Source: 67-14 sp020438345 (lineage in GTDB: Bacteria > Actinomycetota > Thermoleophilia > Solirubrobacterales > 70-9). From it: DNA of 12,848 nt. Of this stretch, positions 1 to 7,159 are shown piece by piece (within the stretch, counting starts at the first letter, position 1; each line of letters begins with the position of its first letter). The stretch spans positions 1 to 12,848 of the forward strand of contig CALMSY010000024.1 of assembly GCA_937872475.1 (NCBI GenBank), written 5' to 3'. The notes below the pieces were generated by a model. It made no database searches and was not told the origin of the DNA. It worked only from the letters and a program-made list of their open reading frames with translations. The position numbers and the translations under genes are program-made.

Positions 1-541
1 GACGGTAGAGGCGGTCGCCGCGGCGGCGATCGAACAGGTCGCGGTCGGTGACCCGGCCGACCCGGCGACCGAGATCGGCCCGATGAGCTCGGCCATCCAG
101 CGCGACCGGGTCCAGGGCTACATCGAGAAGGGGATCGAGGAAGGCGCAAAGCTGGTGGCCGGCGGCGCGGAGGCGCCAGAAGGCCTCGAGACCGGCTACT
201 TCGTCCAGCCGACTGTCTTTTCCGAGGTCACGCCGGAGATGACGATCGCCCGGGAGGAGATCTTCGGTCCGGTCCTCTCGATCCTCCCCTATGACGACGA
301 GGAACAGGCAATCGAGCTCGCCAACGATTCCGACTACGGGCTGGCCGGTGGCGTCTGGTCCTCGGACCCGGAGCGGGCGGTTGCGGTGGCCCGCCGGATC
401 GAGACCGGACAGGTCGAAATCAACGGTGCCGCCTTCAATCCCCTCGCCCCCTTCGGTGGCCGCAAACTATCCGGCCACGGCCGCGAACTCGGCCCCTACG
501 GCATCGAGGACTTCCTCACCCTGAAGGCGATCCAGCTCTAG
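1..541 (+). CDS. Aldehyde dehydrogenase family protein, C-terminal part (5' end outside window)
   Basis: The frame is open from base 2 and runs 179 codons to TAG at 539-541, so this is roughly the last third of a protein that is usually about 475 residues. Family members oxidise an aldehyde to the carboxylic acid with NAD(P)+ in the cytoplasm. Visible hallmarks are EEIFGPVLSI, whose Glu normally contacts the nicotinamide ribose and whose EIFGP block is nearly invariant, the ANDSDYGLAGGVWS block, and the C-terminal FNPLAPFGGRKLSGHGRE oligomerisation region followed by GIEDFLTLKAI. The catalytic Cys and general-base Glu lie upstream of the window, so activity and substrate cannot be judged here. 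The internal ATG at base 83 is not a start, because homology continues upstream of it (AVGDPADPATEIGPMSS). The next gene is convergent, so this is the last gene of its transcription unit. Confidence 0.95.
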   Translation, partial: TVEAVAAAAIEQVAVGDPADPATEIGPMSSAIQRDRVQGYIEKGIEEGAKLVAGGAEAPEGLETGYFVQPTVFSEVTPEMTIAREEIFGPVLSILPYDDEEQAIELANDSDYGLAGGVWSSDPERAVAVARRIETGQVEINGAAFNPLAPFGGRKLSGHGRELGPYGIEDFLTLKAIQL

Positions 542-550
542 GAACCAACC

Positions 551-600
551 GGACCCAAGCCGACCCAAGCCGACCCAACCGGACCCAAGCCGACCCAACC
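551..600. repeat. 10-bp tandem repeat, five units
   Basis: Five consecutive 10-base units follow the pattern sGACCCAAsC (s = G or C). They differ only at the first and ninth positions. A decayed sixth unit (GGAACCAACC) precedes them at 541-550 and starts with the final base of the aldehyde dehydrogenase stop codon. The array is non-coding, in the convergent gap downstream of that gene. The pure purine/pyrimidine blocks and exact period suggest slippage. No function is evident. Confidence 0.85.
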
Positions 601-635
601 TCGAGCCCCAGCCGGAGCCAGCCCCCTCGACTTCG

Positions 636-676
636 AGAGTGAAGTCTGGAGCGTTATATGGCCAGAACTTCACTCT
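636..676. terminator. Long imperfect hairpin between convergent genes; possible bidirectional terminator or dispersed palindrome
   Basis: The arm AGAGTGAAGTCTGG (636-649) pairs with CCAGAACTTCACTCT (662-676), giving a 14-bp stem with one bulged base and a 12-nt loop containing GTTATATGG. It lies between the ends of two convergent genes, where a two-way terminator would be expected. There is no T-run after either arm, so a classical intrinsic terminator is not shown. A REP-like or MITE-like dispersed palindrome is an equally good reading. Confidence 0.55.
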
Positions 677-683
677 GGTTGCC

Positions 684-766
684 CCGGATCGGAGCCCTTC
701 CCGGATCGGAGCCCTTCCCGCTAAGAGCCCTTCCCCGATCAGAGTTCCTCCACGATCGGACTCAGG
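684..766. repeat. Degenerate ~17-bp tandem repeat, about five units
   Basis: CGGATCGGAGCCCTTCC occurs twice in tandem (period 17, from about 685 and 702). It is followed by progressively diverged copies whose GAG cores fall at about 725, 742 and 759. The last copy runs into the stop codon and final codons of the convergent oxidoreductase gene (stop at 762-764). The sequence is unrelated to the 10-bp array on the other side of the hairpin. The rest of the 542-761 gap shows no gene. Confidence 0.7.
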
Positions 767-2177
767 TGCGGTTGAGGTTTCGAAGCAGCGAGCGGGCGGC
801 GTTGGCGCCGCCCATGCCGTGTACACCGCCGCCGGGCGGGGTCGCAGACGAGCAGACCCACATGTTTTCGGCCACCTTGTAGGGATCGAGCGCGAGACGG
901 GGCCGGGCGATCAGCTGGCGGGGCGTGTTCGCTCCGGCGACGATGTCACCGCCGACGTAATTGGCGTTGTAGCCGGAGTAGTCGTTGGGGGACATGACCG
1001 ACCGGCCGACGATCCGATCACGGAAGCCGGGCGCGAAGCGTTCGATCTGGGCGAGCATCGCCCCGGTCGCGTCGCCGGTGAAGCCGTTCGGCACATGAGC
1101 GTAGGCCCAGACCGGATGGACATCGCCGTTTGAGCGGGGAGGATCGGCCAGATACTGCTGGCCGACCAGGAGGAACGGCCGCACCGGCATCCGGCCGAAG
1201 TTGACTTCCGATTCGGCGTGAACCAGCTCTTCGAATGAGCCGATCACGTGGACGGTCCCGGCCCGCCGTGCAGCCTCGTTCTGCCAGGGGATGCCACCCT
1301 CGACCGCCAGATCGAGCTTGAAGGCGGCCGGACCATATTCGTAACGCTGGTAGGACTTGCGAATCCCTTCCGGCAACCGATGCCCGGCCAGGCCGATGAC
1401 CCCGGCCGGAGCGAGGTCGAAGACCACGGGTTCCCCGGCCGGCAGCTCGTCGACCGACTTGACCAGGCAGCCGGTTTCGATTCTGCCGCCGGCCCCGGTG
1501 ATCACCGCGACGAGCGCATCGGCGATTGATTGCGAACCGCCTTTCGCCACCGGCCATCCCTGCGAGTGACCGGCGGTGATCAGGGCCATCCCGATCGCCG
1601 AGCTCATGAACTGCGTGAGCGGACTGAACGAATGCGCGGCGACCCCTCCGAAGAGCGCCTTGGCCTCTTCGGACTGAAATCCCCTGGCCAGCGTGGTCGC
1701 CGGCATCAGAGAGGGAATGCCGAACCTGACCAGATGAAGCGGATGCGACGGGAAGTGGATGATCGGCTGGTTGATGTCCTTGTTCAGCTCCGGAAAGGCC
1801 CTTGATGGGCCGCCGAAGAGCCCGGCCCAGACCTTGCCGTCGTCGCCCAGCCCGGCCACGGTCCGGCCGAGGTCCCGGAACATCACCCCGGCCCGGCCGC
1901 CTGCAAGCGGGTGGGCGAGGTCGACCTCGGGGAAACACCACTCCAGCCCGTGGTTCTCCAGGCCGAGTTCCCGGAAGACCGGCGAGGCGACCGCCATCGG
2001 ATGGACGGCCGAACAGACATCGTGGATCAAACCCTTGCCGGTCAGGTCCATCGAGCGGGTGCCGCCACCAACTGTCGAGGCGGCCTCGTAGACGGTGACC
2101 CCGAGCCCGGCCCGGGCAAGCACGGCAGCACAGGCCAGCCCGTTCGGGCCGGATCCGACGATGTGAACCCGGGTCAT
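762..2177 (-). CDS. FAD-dependent oxidoreductase, phytoene desaturase (CrtI/PYROXD2-like) family
   Basis: This is a 471-residue flavoprotein of the phytoene-dehydrogenase-like superfamily. The N-terminus carries the dinucleotide fold VGSGPNG (residues 7-13), an acidic residue at the end of beta2 (E31) and VGGGTRS. The C-terminus carries the family's second FAD signature, PPGGGVHGMGGANAA (447-461). Members oxidise, isomerise or saturate hydrophobic polyenes and similar substrates. The actual substrate cannot be read from sequence, and there are no carotenoid biosynthesis neighbours, so a true carotenoid desaturase is unlikely. The ATG at 2177 is the first possible start, because an in-frame TAG lies 12 nt upstream. 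Only a very close AAGG precedes it. It follows the DUF3556-like gene by 23 nt on the same strand, so the two are probably one operon and may act together. Confidence 0.88.
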   Translation of the reverse strand: MTRVHIVGSGPNGLACAAVLARAGLGVTVYEAASTVGGGTRSMDLTGKGLIHDVCSAVHPMAVASPVFRELGLENHGLEWCFPEVDLAHPLAGGRAGVMFRDLGRTVAGLGDDGKVWAGLFGGPSRAFPELNKDINQPIIHFPSHPLHLVRFGIPSLMPATTLARGFQSEEAKALFGGVAAHSFSPLTQFMSSAIGMALITAGHSQGWPVAKGGSQSIADALVAVITGAGGRIETGCLVKSVDELPAGEPVVFDLAPAGVIGLAGHRLPEGIRKSYQRYEYGPAAFKLDLAVEGGIPWQNEAARRAGTVHVIGSFEELVHAESEVNFGRMPVRPFLLVGQQYLADPPRSNGDVHPVWAYAHVPNGFTGDATGAMLAQIERFAPGFRDRIVGRSVMSPNDYSGYNANYVGGDIVAGANTPRQLIARPRLALDPYKVAENMWVCSSATPPGGGVHGMGGANAARSLLRNLNRT

Positions 2178-2200
2178 GCCTTGACGCTACCGGGCCGGCT

Positions 2201-3964
2201 TCATTTGTCCACGCCGTCCCCGACACCGGCAACCGGGGTTTCCGCAGCCGAACGTGTCCCAGGCTCTGTGTCGGGGGTCACCGGGAACACTTCATCCACG
2301 CCCAGCCACGGCTGGCGGGTCACCATGTCAGCCACCTTCACGGTGCCTTCCTCAATCAGCCCGTCGGCCGCATCGAAGATCCGGTACCGCTGGGTTGGTT
2401 TGCCGGCCGGCTGGGATTCGAGGGTCACGACCCGAAGCTCGCCCGGTTCGTATCCAACCCGTTCCTGGACCGAGGCGAGAAGTTGCTCGTTGTGGAAGTG
2501 GCCGTCACCGAAGTTGTAGCCGCAGATCATCCCGGCGATGGTCTCGCCTTCGCGCACGTCGTACTCCTCGACATCGCCAACCGCCCGGTCAGCCAGCCCG
2601 ACCAGGGCCCGGCCGTGGGAGTGCATTGAGCGGAAGGCAAGGCCCTTGTGGAGCAGCACCTCGTTCATGTCCGGCTCATAGAACTTCGCAAGCTGGACCG
2701 GAAGGGTTTTCGCGGCCTTGGTGATCGGGCCGTCAAGTTTTGCTTCGGAACCCTTTTCGCGGTTGAAGTACCACTGGCTGGTCGCCCAGTTGCCGGCGTA
2801 GTAGCGCATCGACGGCAGGAAGCTGACCAGGTCCGGCCGAAAGTTGCCGAGCACCGGGATGCCGACGATCAGCGGCAAGAGGCAGGCAATAAGCAGCGGG
2901 TCGTCAAGGGTCGAGATCGGCACCTCCCCGTAATGGCCGAACAGGAAAAAGATCGAGAAGATCATGAAGATGTTCCATTCGAGCGGAACCGCCAGGGGGA
3001 ATGTCGAGAGGATGTGAAGGTGGAAGATCACCATTCCGGCCACCGCGATCGTCCCGATCACCCCGCCGGATGAGGCGATCAGAAGCAGCGGCAGGGTGAA
3101 CTCGATCACGGTTCCCATATGGGCGGAGAGTTCTCCGATCCGGGAGGGCAGCAGGTTCTCCGGGTGGTCCTTGTAAAGCTTCCGCTTCGCCCGTTTCGAC
3201 CGGTTCCAGGGTGTGTTGGAGATCATCACGGTGACCACGAACGGGAAATGCCGGTTGAGCTTCGATGAGGCGGCGCCCCACCAGATGCAGAACATGACTA
3301 CTTGCGCGGCGATGATCATCTGGTCGGCCGGGAAGCAGAAGATGATCAGGAACGGTCCGTAGATTTCGGCCCGGGCGGCGAGGAAGGGCACCTTGTCCCG
3401 CAGGCCGAGCAGGACCAGAAAGCCGAGCAGCACACCGACCGTGACCGGTTCGAACCCGTCCGGGCCGCTGCGGACAAGCAGGTCGAGCGCAGCTATCAGG
3501 AAACCGGCGTAAAGGATCACGTCGATGACCCCGCGTCGGTCGCCTCCGGTCAGCGGCACCTTCCCCGGCCAGGGCGGCTGGCGGATCGTTCCCGGTCGAA
3601 GCCAGTGGAGGAAGCCACCGACCATCGGCGAGAAGCGCAAGGTGAGCGGCAGCGAGCCGGCCCCGAGCCCGAGTGCTTCCCAGAGCATTGTCCATACCAC
3701 CGCCTTCTGGAAGACAACCGGCTCGGCCCACCAGTCACCGATCTTCGAAAGCCCGCCGAGGTCGGAGGTGGCAGAAATCAGCAGGATGCCGCCACCGAGG
3801 TAGATCACGAGCTTGACGATGTACAGCAGATAAACCGCCTGCGGCACCCCGATCCCGTTGATCGCCCAGTCCTGGGCCAGCGGCTTCAGCCTCTCCCGGT
3901 ACGGACGGCGCCGCCACTCCTCGATCGAGTCGAAGGGCGGATCAGACGGACTCAGAAACCCCAT
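2201..3964 (-). CDS. Polytopic membrane protein resembling DUF3556, with HxH motifs
   Basis: 587 residues. I recognise the overall pattern as DUF3556, an actinobacterial membrane family of similar length and unknown function, but this is from memory. Hydrophobic segments lie at about 42-64, 86-104, 147-164, 173-188, 201-227, 287-312, 328-345 and 357-372. A long soluble C-terminal region covers about 390-587. Histidine pairs stand out: H315-x-H317 (HLHILSTFPLAVPLEWN) at a membrane segment, H344 in FGHYGE, and H448-x-H450 (MHSHGRALVGL) and H489-x-H491 (FGDGHFHNEQ) in the soluble part. These could bind a metal or heme, but that is inference. The gene is the first of a unit with the FAD oxidoreductase 23 nt downstream. 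Its ATG lies exactly 7 bases after a TAGGGT element, so it is probably leaderless. The extreme C-terminus (about 560-587) is Pro/Thr/Gly-rich and looks disordered. Confidence 0.75.
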   Translation of the reverse strand: MGFLSPSDPPFDSIEEWRRRPYRERLKPLAQDWAINGIGVPQAVYLLYIVKLVIYLGGGILLISATSDLGGLSKIGDWWAEPVVFQKAVVWTMLWEALGLGAGSLPLTLRFSPMVGGFLHWLRPGTIRQPPWPGKVPLTGGDRRGVIDVILYAGFLIAALDLLVRSGPDGFEPVTVGVLLGFLVLLGLRDKVPFLAARAEIYGPFLIIFCFPADQMIIAAQVVMFCIWWGAASSKLNRHFPFVVTVMISNTPWNRSKRAKRKLYKDHPENLLPSRIGELSAHMGTVIEFTLPLLLIASSGGVIGTIAVAGMVIFHLHILSTFPLAVPLEWNIFMIFSIFFLFGHYGEVPISTLDDPLLIACLLPLIVGIPVLGNFRPDLVSFLPSMRYYAGNWATSQWYFNREKGSEAKLDGPITKAAKTLPVQLAKFYEPDMNEVLLHKGLAFRSMHSHGRALVGLADRAVGDVEEYDVREGETIAGMICGYNFGDGHFHNEQLLASVQERVGYEPGELRVVTLESQPAGKPTQRYRIFDAADGLIEEGTVKVADMVTRQPWLGVDEVFPVTPDTEPGTRSAAETPVAGVGDGVDK

Positions 3965-3970
3965 GGGGCG

Positions 3971-3976
3971 ACCCTA
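3971..3976 (-). promoter_or_regulatory. -10 element (TAGGGT) of a leaderless promoter for the DUF3556-like gene
   Basis: On the minus strand TAGGGT is followed by six bases and then ATG at 3964. With the hexamer at -12 to -7, transcription would begin on the A of the start codon. No Shine-Dalgarno sequence precedes the ATG and no clear -35 is visible. The identical arrangement (TAGGGT, six bases ending CCCC, ATG) is found before the amine oxidase gene at 11243. Confidence 0.6.
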
Positions 3977-4002
3977 CTGCCCGCCGCGGCGCAACCACTC
4001 AC

Positions 4003-4008
4003 TATCCT
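4003..4008 (+). promoter_or_regulatory. -10 element (TATCCT) of a leaderless promoter for the thioredoxin gene
   Basis: TATCCT is followed by six bases and then ATG at 4015, which again places +1 on the start codon. The short upstream region has no purine-rich Shine-Dalgarno sequence. The two divergent promoters here share a 50-bp gap, so they must overlap in the polymerase footprint. Confidence 0.55.
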
Positions 4009-4014
4009 CGCTCT

Positions 4015-4659
4015 ATGGTCAAAGACGTAACCGAAGCGACTTTTCAGCAGGAAGTAGTCGAGCGTTCCCGCGAAATTCCGGTCGTGGTTGATTTCTGGGC
4101 CGAGTGGTGTGGGCCCTGCCGGACCCTCGGACCGGCGATCGAGAAGGCTGTCGCCGACCGCGAAGGCAAGGTCGAGCTGGCCAAGGTCGATGTCGATTCC
4201 AACCAGCAGCTCGCCGCCGCCTTCCAGGTCCAGGGTATCCCCGCGGTGAAAGCTTTTGTGAATGGCGAAATGGTCGACGAGTTCACCGGCGCCCTCCCGC
4301 CCGCGCAGATCGAAGCTTTTCTCGACCGCGTCGTCCCGGCCCCGGAGAAGTCCGAAGAGGAGCTGGCCGTGGAACGAGCGCAGGAACTCGAATCAAACGA
4401 GTTCGTGATCGCCGGCCGTGAAGCCCGGGAGGAACTCGAGGCTTCAGAGAACCCGCCGACCGAAGCGTTCAATGCCTGGGATGAAGGTGACCATGAGTTC
4501 GCCTTCGACCTGCTCCACAAGGAAGTTGAGCTGGCCGCCTCCGATCCCGGCCGTCGCGACCTGCTCCGCAAGGTGATGGTCGGCTACTTCACCGAGCTCG
4601 GCCCCGATTCCGAGCTTGCCGCGACCCGTCGCCGCCGCCTGGCCACCGTTCTGAGCTGA
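4015..4659 (+). CDS. Thioredoxin-domain protein with C-terminal helical extension (CnoX/YbbN-like)
   Basis: 214 residues. Residues 1-110 form a thioredoxin fold with the active site W31-C-G-P-C35 in the context DFWAEWCGPCRTLGP, the buried acid D26, and the cis-proline loop GIPAV (P76). Both cysteines are present, so disulfide reductase activity is expected in the cytoplasm; no signal peptide is seen. A Glu-rich linker (about 113-145) leads to a helical tail with TPR character (FNAWDEGDHEFAFDLLHKEV, then DPGRRDLLRKVMVGYF). That layout matches CnoX/YbbN chaperone-redox proteins, although those are usually longer (about 280 residues), so this is a short version. The start is ATG, probably leaderless. 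A P-type ATPase gene begins 34 nt downstream on the same strand and is likely cotranscribed. A plain thioredoxin of about 105 residues is excluded by the extension. Confidence 0.88.
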   Translation: MVKDVTEATFQQEVVERSREIPVVVDFWAEWCGPCRTLGPAIEKAVADREGKVELAKVDVDSNQQLAAAFQVQGIPAVKAFVNGEMVDEFTGALPPAQIEAFLDRVVPAPEKSEEELAVERAQELESNEFVIAGREAREELEASENPPTEAFNAWDEGDHEFAFDLLHKEVELAASDPGRRDLLRKVMVGYFTELGPDSELAATRRRRLATVLS

Positions 4660-4678
4660 GTCACCCTTCCCGGGCAAA

Positions 4679-4684
4679 TAGAGG
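4679..4684 (+). promoter_or_regulatory. Shine-Dalgarno supporting a TTG start for the P-type ATPase
   Basis: TAGAGG lies 9 nt before TTG at 4694. The TAG within it (4679-4681) is in frame with the ATPase gene, so no start further upstream is possible. The next residues (TVTQAPTEPQ) precede the conserved N-terminal region by a normal distance. Confidence 0.6.
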
Positions 4685-4693
4685 CCGCCCAGT

Positions 4694-7156
4694 TTGACCG
4701 TCACCCAGGCACCGACCGAACCACAGGATCCCGCCGGCACGCCCGGGGCCGGCCTCACCGCCGCCGAAGCGGAGCGACGGCTTGAGGAGCGTGGACCGTT
4801 GCAGAAACCGGAATCGAGTCGTTCCTACCGGTCCATCGTCGTCGCCAACCTGTTCACGGTCTTCAACGCGATTCTCGCGATCTTCGGGGCACTCACCCTG
4901 GCTTTCGGTAACCCGAAGGACGCTCTCTTTCTTGGCATCCTTGTCGCCAACGCGACGATCGGCATCGGCCAGGAAATCCGGGCCAAGCTCGCCCTCGACA
5001 AACTCGCCGCACTGATCGCGATCAAGGCCGAGGTAATGCGTGGCGGCCAACGGGTCGAGGTGCCGGTCGATGATGTCGTAGTCGGCGACCTGGTTCTGGT
5101 CGGCCCGGGCGATCAGGTGATCGCCGACGGCGAAGTGCTTTCTTCCGACGGCCTGCAGATCGACGAGGCGAACCTGACCGGCGAGTCGGAACCAGTCCGC
5201 CGCGAGGCCGGCGGCAAGGTCTGGTCCGGCTCCTTCGTGGTCGAGGGCGAGGCCCGCTTCGTCGCTCTCACAGTTGGACCGGACTGCCGCGCCGCGAAAC
5301 TTGCCGCCACCGCCCGCGCCTTCCGCCATCCCCGATCCCCGCTCGAGAGAGCCATGGACCGGCTGCTGATCATTCTGGTCGGCGTGATGGTGCCGCTGGC
5401 GGTCGGCCTTGGCATTTCTCTCGGGGTTCATGAGGTAAGCCAGGCCGAAGCGGTCGAAACCATGACCGCCGCAGTCGTAAACATCGTCCCCGAGGGCCTG
5501 ATCCTCCTGGTCTCGCTGACCGCCGCGGTTTCGGCCGCCAAGATGGCCCGCCGGGGGATCCTCTCCCAGCAGCTCAACGCGATCGAGTCGCTGGCCTCGG
5601 TCTCGATCCTCTGCACCGACAAGACCGGCACCTTGACCGAGGCTGCTCTGAGGGTGGTCGAGCTGATCCCGGCCGATGGCGAAAGCGATGAAGGAATCGC
5701 CCGCGCCTTCGGCCGCTACGCCGCTTCGATGCCCTCTCGTAACGGGACTCTGGAGGCGATCCACGCGGCCGGGCTTGGGGGCAGCGGCCCGGCATCCGCG
5801 AATCACGCCGGAGACGGCCCGCCACCTTCCCTGCTCCCGGCCGAGAACCCAACTGCCCAGGTTCCGTTTTCCTCCCGTCGTCGCTGGGGTGCCCTGGAGA
5901 TCGGTGCTGACAGGTTCGCCCTGGGCGCCCCTGAAGCGCTGCTTGCCGACGGCCGCGACCCGGCCCTTCAGTCGAGCGCCACCGAACAGGCCTCGGAAGG
6001 TCGCCGGGTGCTGGCGATCGCCGCTCTCCCCGGGCCGCTCCCGGACGCCGAGTCCGGGGACCTGGCGCTGCCGGAGGATCTGAAACCCCTCGGCCTGGTC
6101 GTGCTGGCCGAGAGCCTCAGGCCCAACGCCGGTGACACGGTCGATTTCTTCCATCGTGAGGAGGTCGCCCTGAAAGTCCTTTCAGGTGACGCACCGGCTA
6201 CGGTCGGCGCGATTGCCCGTGACACCGGCATCAGTCGGAATGTGACCGGCCCGGCCCTGAACGGCGAGGATCTTCCGGAGTCGGATGAGGCCCTGCTGGA
6301 AGCGATCCGCAACTCCCCGGCGATCGGCCGTATCTCACCGGAAGGCAAGGAACGGGTGGTCCGCGTGCTGTCCGAAGCCGGCGAGTACGTCGGCATGATC
6401 GGTGACGGTGTAAACGATGTGCCCGCCCTGAAGAAGTCGCGGCTGGCGATCGCGCAGGGCAACGGCACCCAGATGGCCCGTTCAGTTGCCGACCTGGTCC
6501 TGGTTGACGGCAGCTTCGGCGAGGTGCCGGGCATGGTTCACGAGGGCCGCCAGATCCTCCGCAATATCCAGCGGGTCTCGCGCCTTTTCATCTCGAAGGC
6601 GATCTTTACCGCCTTCCTGCTGGCCACGGTCGCAATCCCGACCGGCATCTTTCCGCTCTTGCCCCGCCAGTTCACCCTGACTTCCTCGCTCACGATCGGC
6701 ATTCCGGCCTTCTTCCTCGCTCTGGCTCCCAGCACCGGCCCCTGGCGGCCGGAGGGTTATCTGAAAGCGATCGCCCGGTTCTCGATTCCGGTTGGTCTCG
6801 CGACCGGTGCCGGCATCCTGCTTTCCTGGGTGATCGGCCGCCACCTGCTGGATGTGCCGTTGGTCGATTCCCGCACCATCACCTGCGCAACGGTGGTCAC
6901 CGCCGGCCTTGCGATCGTGATGGTCCTTGAGGACGAGCCGGGCAAGCGCCGCCTGCTGGTCGCCGGACTCTGCGGTCTGATGGCTTTGGGGTTCGTTCTG
7001 TCGATCCTGATTGCACCGATCCGCGAGTTTTTCGCGCTCGAAACGTTCAGCACCGACATGCTCCTCGCCTGGGCCGCAGGCTCCGCCCTCGGCCTGACCC
7101 TGATGGCAATTGCCCTCAGGTTCATCGGCCGCGGCCACCAGCGCGGCGCGCGCTGA
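4694..7156 (+). CDS. P-type cation-transporting ATPase, CtpE-like (probable Ca2+ transporter)
   Basis: 820 residues with all catalytic signatures of a P-type ATPase: actuator TGES (162-165), phosphorylation site D309-KTGTLT, and hinge GDGVND (570-575). About ten membrane segments are visible: M1/M2 at 50-96, M3 at about 224-246, M4 at 258-284, and six from about 633 to 810. M4 carries PEGL (266-269), a P2-type ion-site motif. NIVPEGLILLVSLT together with ARRGILSQQLNAIESLASV closely resembles mycobacterial CtpE, a Ca2+ pump. There is no N-terminal heavy-metal domain and no CPC motif, so copper or zinc transport is unlikely. The nucleotide domain is compact and contains a low-complexity Gly/Pro/Ala stretch at about 360-390 before PFSSRRRWGAL, the usual FSxxRKW region. 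It starts with TTG 34 nt after the thioredoxin gene and ends 3 nt before the convergent sigma factor gene, with no room for a separate terminator. Confidence 0.93.
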   Translation: MTVTQAPTEPQDPAGTPGAGLTAAEAERRLEERGPLQKPESSRSYRSIVVANLFTVFNAILAIFGALTLAFGNPKDALFLGILVANATIGIGQEIRAKLALDKLAALIAIKAEVMRGGQRVEVPVDDVVVGDLVLVGPGDQVIADGEVLSSDGLQIDEANLTGESEPVRREAGGKVWSGSFVVEGEARFVALTVGPDCRAAKLAATARAFRHPRSPLERAMDRLLIILVGVMVPLAVGLGISLGVHEVSQAEAVETMTAAVVNIVPEGLILLVSLTAAVSAAKMARRGILSQQLNAIESLASVSILCTDKTGTLTEAALRVVELIPADGESDEGIARAFGRYAASMPSRNGTLEAIHAAGLGGSGPASANHAGDGPPPSLLPAENPTAQVPFSSRRRWGALEIGADRFALGAPEALLADGRDPALQSSATEQASEGRRVLAIAALPGPLPDAESGDLALPEDLKPLGLVVLAESLRPNAGDTVDFFHREEVALKVLSGDAPATVGAIARDTGISRNVTGPALNGEDLPESDEALLEAIRNSPAIGRISPEGKERVVRVLSEAGEYVGMIGDGVNDVPALKKSRLAIAQGNGTQMARSVADLVLVDGSFGEVPGMVHEGRQILRNIQRVSRLFISKAIFTAFLLATVAIPTGIFPLLPRQFTLTSSLTIGIPAFFLALAPSTGPWRPEGYLKAIARFSIPVGLATGAGILLSWVIGRHLLDVPLVDSRTITCATVVTAGLAIVMVLEDEPGKRRLLVAGLCGLMALGFVLSILIAPIREFFALETFSTDMLLAWAAGSALGLTLMAIALRFIGRGHQRGAR

Positions 7157-7159
7157 GCT

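Noticed and set aside
551..766. Repeats in the 542-761 gap as a CRISPR array
   Set aside because: The units are contiguous tandem repeats of 10 and 17 bp without spacers, and no cas genes are present.
639..1133. Plus-strand open frame starting in the hairpin
   Set aside because: It runs through the hairpin, the 17-bp repeat and antisense to the oxidoreductase, with no domain features and no ribosome-binding site.
1018..2232. 404-codon open frame on the minus strand in another frame of the FAD oxidoreductase
   Set aside because: It is an Arg/Gly/Pro-rich shadow. The overlapping frame at 762-2177 has both FAD signatures and a bounded start.
4661..6154. Long open frame (497 codons) on the minus strand opposite the P-type ATPase
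   Set aside because: Its composition is Gly/Arg/Gln/Asp-rich with no recognisable domain. The plus strand encodes a complete ATPase with all motifs. High GC alone opens such shadow frames.
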